11,838 nucleotides of DNA. It comes from Amoebophrya sp. AT5.2. Taxonomy: Eukaryota > Sar > Dinophyceae > Syndiniales > Amoebophryaceae. Where the stretch lies: assembly GCA_005223375.1 (NCBI GenBank), contig RXOD01005956.1, positions 1 to 11,838 of the forward strand, given 5' to 3'. Both the position numbers and the translations under genes were made by a program. Below are positions 7,824-11,838 of this stretch, in pieces. Under the pieces are notes generated by a model, which was not told the DNA's origin, did no database searches, and saw only the letters and a list, made by a program, of their open reading frames with translations. Each line of letters starts with the position of its first letter. Within the stretch, counting starts at the first letter, position 1.

Positions 7824-8702
7824 ATGGTGGCTATTGGCGAAGCCGCGCCCGGTCTGAAGCTCAGCGACACGAATGGCAATGCCGTTGACCTCGCCGACTA
7901 CAAAGGGAAGAAGGTACTTACTATACATGCAAGTATCTGCTGCCTTGCCAACATCGATGCAGTCTGAGTTGTGCTCTTCGAAGTTGATGTCAAATACCGC
8001 CGTTCCATAGTACAACGAGAACGAATACGAACCGCCATGGCCAAGAACACCATGACGCCCAGGTGTACCTGTGTTTTCTGCGTTACGCGGCGTGCGTGAT
8101 GTGCCAGTTTCGGGTTGCGGAGGCTAAGCAGAAGTCCGAGGCGCTGAAGGGCGCCGGCGTGGTGATGCTGATTGTCTTCAACTCCGACAGCAAGGAGATG
8201 GCTCCTTACGCCGGTAAGCAGGCCTCGCCCGAGTTCCCGTTGCTCTGCGACAAGGAGGGCGCCACCTACAAGGAGTGGCAGTGCAAGAAGTCCCTCGCAG
8301 GCTCGCCGCTGGGCTGCGGCATGTGCTACCACGCCTGCGTGGACTGCCGACTCCCCCCGGCGATGTGCGGCTGTTTCAACCCGCTGAGCTGTGGAAAGGG
8401 ACACTGCGGACCCTGCATGGGCTACGCAAACTGCAGCACGCAACACATGAACGTGGCGAAGGCACAACAGGTACAATAAAACGGAGTTCAGCGTAGAATT
8501 TGGTGTGGTACTTATCCGCCACCCGCACCCTCACAGCTTCTAATCCCGATCGATCCTTCAACATCAGATGCCGGCCGACTTCTTGATTGATGAAGAGGGT
8601 AAAATCGTGGACCTCAAATACGGCGGGACGATCGGAAGCCACATGCCCTGGAGCCGCATCGAGTCGTTTGCAGGTCTCGGTCCCCAGCAGGAAAAGATGT
8701 GA
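7824..8702 (+). CDS. Peroxiredoxin-like (AhpC/TSA) protein with Cys-rich insertion, three exons, 210 aa
   Basis: I join 7824-7913, 8063-8470 and 8568-8702 (633 nt). The thioredoxin-fold redoxin layout is clear: GEAAPGLKLSDTNGN near the N-terminus, the core strand KKVYLCFLRYAACVMC (29-44) with Cys41-x-x-Cys44 where the peroxidatic cysteine sits, VVMLIVFNSDS (63-73), FPLLCDKEGATYKEW (88-102), and PADFLIDEEGKIVDLKYG (168-185). This matches peroxiredoxin-like redoxins whose motif reads FLRY..C..C. A thiol-dependent peroxidase or disulfide role is expected; the usual Thr of the Prx TxxC motif is not present. Between the last two blocks, residues 104-154 carry 11 Cys, including CGMCYHACVDC (115-125: CxxC, three residues, CxxC), suggesting metal binding or a disulfide relay. 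No signal peptide is evident, so a cytosolic place is likely. The start has A at -3 and G at +4. Confidence 0.85.
7914..8062 (+). other. Intron 1 of the peroxiredoxin-like gene (149 nt)
   Basis: It runs from GTACTTACT to GACGCCCAG in phase 0, between Lys30 and Val31. Removing it restores the conserved core strand GKKVYLCFL. The pyrimidine tract is weak. Its donor shares the hexamer GTACTT with intron 1 of the preceding gene. Confidence 0.8.
8471..8567 (+). other. Intron 2 of the peroxiredoxin-like gene (97 nt)
   Basis: It runs from GTACAATAAA to TTCAACATCAG in phase 0, between Gln166 and Met167. A good branch-like TTCTAATC lies at about 8538-8545. It separates the Cys-rich insertion from the conserved PADFLID block. 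The AATAAA in its first ten bases could in principle act as an internal polyadenylation signal. Confidence 0.8.
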
Positions 8703-8782
8703 GCGGGGAGGGTCGCTTTTCATCAACCCTCCAAGAGACCCGATTCGCAGGTTGCGCGCTACCACACCTACTTGTTGACTTG

Positions 8783-8809
8783 ACCGCTACAATTGCTCTG
8801 TCTAGCGGT
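8783..8809 (+). repeat. 7-bp inverted repeat in the probable 3' UTR of gene 3
   Basis: ACCGCTA (8783-8789) and TAGCGGT (8803-8809) are exact reverse complements around a 13-base loop, and a G-T pair can extend the stem by one. It starts 80 bases after the stop codon. It could be a 3' UTR stem-loop, but a stem this short may be chance. Confidence 0.35.
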
Positions 8810-9896
8810 TTCGCTTACTGCTATTCGTAGCAACTACTGGACGAACACAATGTGTTTCACCACCTGCTACGGTATCTACGACTCTTAGCTAGTGGAGTGC
8901 GTCTTTCTCTTTATGTTTGATGTCGAGGTCTCTCGCGAACATACGACCTTTTACATGTTGAACAACAGACAGCCTGACAATGAACCGCTTCCCCGTTCAG
9001 GGAAGATTGGACTCCAAAAGAACCCCTCGAACATACTCGAACACATCCATGCGGATGCGCGAAGGCACCGCTTTCGTTATATCATGGACCTACTCGTCGC
9101 GGTAGTAGTTACTCTGTCTGGGACGAAGTTTGCTACCACTAGTTTTCACTGAGAAATGCAGTTGCAGCGTAGCCCTCAGATCGTGCCAGACCCCTCGCAC
9201 AAACTGAAGTGGCAGTGGAAAATGCAAATTATGAATGCAATCCCGAAATCACCTCCGTTGCACCAACTCGTGTTGCGAAGAAGCTGCGATGGTACTGTCC
9301 TCGCGTGCCTCTATGGGAGCCACAAGCAAAGGAGCGCAGCGCCTGCTCCTGTATCTGGGTTCAAATTTCGCATCGTGTCGACGCGACAGAGAGAGCTGTG
9401 CACCAATCCGAATGTTGAAGCAATTTCTGGATGGAGTTTTTCTCGTCTACGTTCTTGCTTATGGACCGACCCAACTTGGCAGGTTTGTGCGTTAATTAGC
9501 GTGCAATCGATCCCGTGTTGTCGTGGAATTCACCAGAGTAGTCTTCCGAAAATCGCTTGTGCATGAATTATTTGTGGGCACTCACGCACATTACGGATTT
9601 CGGCTAAGACTACTAGCTTGTACTTCCGCTTCTCATGCGCGGGCAAGAGCTACCGAGTTCTGATGTGCTGCATCGGACGCGTTGAACAGGAAGCGTCGCA
9701 GCTTTTAAAATGGGCTTGGACGATATGATCTGTATTTTTTCCGTGCGAAGCGGAATCAATGTTTTTTCACAGGAGCGCAATCAGTTGCGAAAGGAAGTGT
9801 TTCATCCGGTCGATTTTTTTATCATGGTTCACGAACGCCAACGCGTCCGTCATTGATTCATCACAGTCGAGATGATGCTGAAAAATAATATTTTGC

Positions 9897-9916
9897 CGAT
9901 CGATGAATGTCGATCG
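9897..9916 (+). repeat. 7-bp inverted repeat CGATCGA...TCGATCG
   Basis: The arms 9897-9903 and 9910-9916 pair exactly around TGAATG. Each arm is itself nearly palindromic. It is one of several CGAT-rich elements between about 9810 and 10205. No function is known. Confidence 0.4.
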
Positions 9917-9985
9917 TAGTTGTAGTCCAACAGGCTATTTTTTGCTCCTCTGGTTTGACTCGTATTCGGGTCGATAACCGTACAC

Positions 9986-10011
9986 ATTCCTCTCTCTGGT
10001 TTCACTTCCAG
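9986..10011 (+). promoter_or_regulatory. Candidate 3' splice or trans-splice acceptor for gene 4
   Basis: A 26-base run of almost only pyrimidines begins ATTCCTCTCTCTGG and ends CACTTCCAG at 10011. It is the most acceptor-like site in this spacer. It would give gene 4 a leader of 335 bases. Other AG sites nearer the start codon (10248, 10345) have shorter or no pyrimidine tracts. Confidence 0.35.
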
Positions 10012-10172
10012 TATAGACTATCGAATCGCCCACGCACGTGCTCCTACTACCGGGAATAGGGCGACTCATCATGCACCTCTGCTATCTTTCCCGTTTATCG
10101 ATATCGTTGCCTCAGGCTCCGTATCGATTTTTGGACGTTCTCGCGAGCCATAAATTCCATAGCAAGCTGCTC

Positions 10173-10189
10173 TGCCGATCAGATCGGCA
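10173..10189 (+). repeat. 8-bp palindrome TGCCGATC/GATCGGCA
   Basis: Two exact 8-base arms flank a single central A. It resembles a dyad binding site for a dimeric DNA-binding protein and lies 158 bases upstream of the gene 4 start codon. The tight spacing makes an RNA hairpin unlikely. Function is unknown. Confidence 0.4.
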
Positions 10190-10346
10190 CGGATCGATCT
10201 AGCTAAGATCTTGCTCTTGGCCCGGACGCTGCCTGGCTTCTTTACTAGTGACAAGCAACATTACTTTGAACTTCTATATGGCGTCTTCCGAAGAAGTACG
10301 CTTACATACCTACTGTGTTGATAATTAACCGGAGAATAAAAACAGA

Positions 10347-11838
10347 ATGGCTGAGAAGGCGAGTCCAAAGCATCCGACGACGCTCTTGGAGGTGGATGAT
10401 GGGCGTGGTCGGAGCGCCATCAACGTCGAGAATAAGCAGGTGGCTCCGGACAAAATGCTGTCCCTGTCGGAGGCGACGGACCACCATGCGGCTTCGACGG
10501 ACAAGATGCTGTGGCGTCGCTTTTTCGGGTACCACAAGCTTTTCGTTCTCGTGCCCGTGCTTGTGACGGCGGTTTTGACGGTTCTGCGCGGCATCGGGCC
10601 CATGTGCACCTTCACCGCGCACGGGCTGCAGGACCACGTGCCCGAGCTCGCGCAACGCTTCACGAGGGGCGAGCTCAACGGTGAAGTGACGCTCGGCATC
10701 CCGACCAACTTTTGGTGGGTGGGGGTAGTGGATGGCGTGGTGGGCAGCACGGCCGTTGCGACATCGGCGTACTTCTACCTGAACGTGATGGCGATTATCC
10801 CCGTCCAGGCCGCGGACAAGGAGATGAACTCTCTGTCCCCGAGCCAGGTGCCGATGAGGTCTTTCCTGCTCGCCTACGCGCTTCCGATCAGCCTCGTCGC
10901 GTTCGCCTGGGTCGCAGTGCTCTTCATCATCCCGAGGAGCCCGACGGGAATGACTTCCGCGCGGAGCTCATTCGGGCTGGCCAGCCCGGTGATCGGAGCG
11001 ATCTGCTGCGTCGCCTGGTCGCAGACCAACAGGTGGTGGTTTCGGCGGAAGAACAATGGGGAGATGAACGCCGCCGGAGGGGCCGCGGCGGCGCCACGAC
11101 TGATGCGGACGCGCTCGCTGAACGCGACCGTTGGGCTGCAGTTCATCCTGGGGGTCGTCGCCCTGCTGATGGGCGGGACCAACATCTACGTTGCGAACGT
11201 GGTGTTTCCGGCAGCGCTCAGAAAGATAGAAGAACTCCCTCCGGCCGTGCAACCTTTTCTCCAGCTGGGGCTGGCGACGTTCTTCTTCAGCATTTGGCTC
11301 CCACTAGCCATGGAGAAGCTGTGGGGGCGGGCCGTGTTGCCGTTCATTCTGCCGAAGAAAAAACACTTCTTACCGGACGAAGCAGCAGCTGATCAAGTCC
11401 ACGGGGAGGACTACTTCTCAACCAGCGGAAATATCGAAAAATCAATCGCAAAGCGCACGACAATGATGCGAATATTCGGCAACACCTTGTTCGACGCGCT
11501 GCGATTTGCGTTTGGGCGCGGCGTGCTTTCTTCGCTGTCGCCGATCGCGCTAGCAGTTCTGATTTTCAAGGACATTACGTACCACCTGTGGCACTTCGGG
11601 CTCCGACAGCGGGAGAGCCTGGTTCTGTTTACGGTTCGAATTTCGCACCCAGATCCCTGGACACGCTCGCGAATCACGCTTCCGAGCTGGCGGCGGCTCA
11701 GTGAATTCCTGTTCCATCTGCAGCGGTTTTCAAGCATTTCGAGGCGTCTCGCAGTTGCTTTCGAGGACAGGATTGACTACCGCGAGCTGATGCGCGCGGC
11801 CGTAGCGCGAAAGCAAATGGACACGCAGCGGCAGCCCC
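10347..11838 (+). CDS. Polytopic membrane protein of unknown family, 3' partial (497+ aa)
   Basis: The frame is open from the ATG at 10347 to the window end without a stop. The start has A at -3, G at +4 and an in-frame TAA upstream at 10326. Residues 1-60 are hydrophilic. Hydrophobic segments follow at about 64-84, 124-152, 172-196, 208-226, 264-290, 304-322 and 391-407, so six or seven membrane spans are likely. A basic loop (228-236, WFRRK) precedes a Gly/Ala patch (243-249). After residue 420 the chain is basic and soluble-looking, rich in Arg, with amphipathic helices such as LSEFLFHLQRFSSISRRL (451-468). There is no signal peptide and no transporter, channel or enzyme motif I recognise. 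No intron is needed in the visible part. The hydrophobic pattern and GC-rich third positions make it a confident gene; its role is unknown. Confidence 0.8.
   Translation, partial: MAEKASPKHPTTLLEVDDGRGRSAINVENKQVAPDKMLSLSEATDHHAASTDKMLWRRFFGYHKLFVLVPVLVTAVLTVLRGIGPMCTFTAHGLQDHVPELAQRFTRGELNGEVTLGIPTNFWWVGVVDGVVGSTAVATSAYFYLNVMAIIPVQAADKEMNSLSPSQVPMRSFLLAYALPISLVAFAWVAVLFIIPRSPTGMTSARSSFGLASPVIGAICCVAWSQTNRWWFRRKNNGEMNAAGGAAAAPRLMRTRSLNATVGLQFILGVVALLMGGTNIYVANVVFPAALRKIEELPPAVQPFLQLGLATFFFSIWLPLAMEKLWGRAVLPFILPKKKHFLPDEAAADQVHGEDYFSTSGNIEKSIAKRTTMMRIFGNTLFDALRFAFGRGVLSSLSPIALAVLIFKDITYHLWHFGLRQRESLVLFTVRISHPDPWTRSRITLPSWRRLSEFLFHLQRFSSISRRLAVAFEDRIDYRELMRAAVARKQMDTQRQP

Larger units (their letters stand above)
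8703..10346 (+). other. Spacer between genes 3 and 4
   Basis: No supported gene on either strand. Open frames at 8892-9152 and 9156-9566 lack recognisable domains and look like chance. The first part is presumably the 3' UTR of the peroxiredoxin-like gene. Visible structure is limited to a hairpin at 8783-8809, palindromes at 9897-9916 and 10173-10189 in a tract rich in CGAT and GATC, and a pyrimidine tract ending in CAG at 10011. Confidence 0.55.

Noticed and set aside
8892..9566. Two consecutive + strand frames (86 and 136 codons)
   Set aside because: Low-quality composition with no motif; several overlapping frames in the same stretch are equally open, as expected by chance.
11633..11640. 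GGTTCGAA resembling a tRNA B box
   Set aside because: It is within the membrane-protein coding frame and no A box or cloverleaf can be drawn around it.

Overview
This window is nuclear DNA from a eukaryote, most likely a unicellular flagellated protist. Two genes are interrupted by spliceosomal-type GT...AG introns. Coding regions are GC-rich at third positions, while spacers are visibly more AT-rich. The first gene encodes a tubulin tyrosine ligase-like enzyme swollen by Ser/Ala/Gly-rich inserts, a style common in dinoflagellates and other alveolates. All four genes lie on the + strand, separated by 1.1-1.6 kb spacers. A dinoflagellate-like or syndinian-like alveolate fits best, but this is inference: no rRNA, spliced-leader RNA or other diagnostic locus is present. 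The genetic code looks standard, with TGA, TAG and TGA stops.

Layout. (1) Positions 23-3979 hold a 5'-truncated, intronless reading frame for a TTL/TTLL-family ligase with its ATP-grasp motifs intact. (2) Positions 3980-5075 are spacer plus the probable leader of gene 2, with a strong splice-acceptor-like site and a perfect 10-bp hairpin. (3) Positions 5076-6353 hold a three-exon gene for a 286-residue protein. Its last exon is an NBR1-type FW (four-tryptophan) domain, and the earlier part may contain a diverged PB1-like module. (4) Positions 6354-7823 are noncoding and carry a 46/53-bp tandem repeat and a second acceptor-like site. (5) Positions 7824-8702 hold a three-exon gene for a 210-residue peroxiredoxin-like (AhpC/TSA, thioredoxin-fold) protein with 11 cysteines packed into an internal insertion. 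(6) Positions 8703-10346 are noncoding, with several short palindromes and a long pyrimidine tract ending in CAG. (7) Positions 10347 to the window end hold the start of a polytopic membrane protein of no family I recognise (497 codons visible, no stop reached).

Nothing ties the genes into one pathway; the order looks like ordinary head-to-tail packing of unrelated genes. The points most worth following are the diverged FW-domain gene, the Cys-rich insertion in the peroxiredoxin-like protein, the uniform GTAC 5' splice sites of all four introns, and the near-identical junctions of the two introns in the FW-domain gene. I did not find a defence system, mobile element, CRISPR array or biosynthetic cluster.
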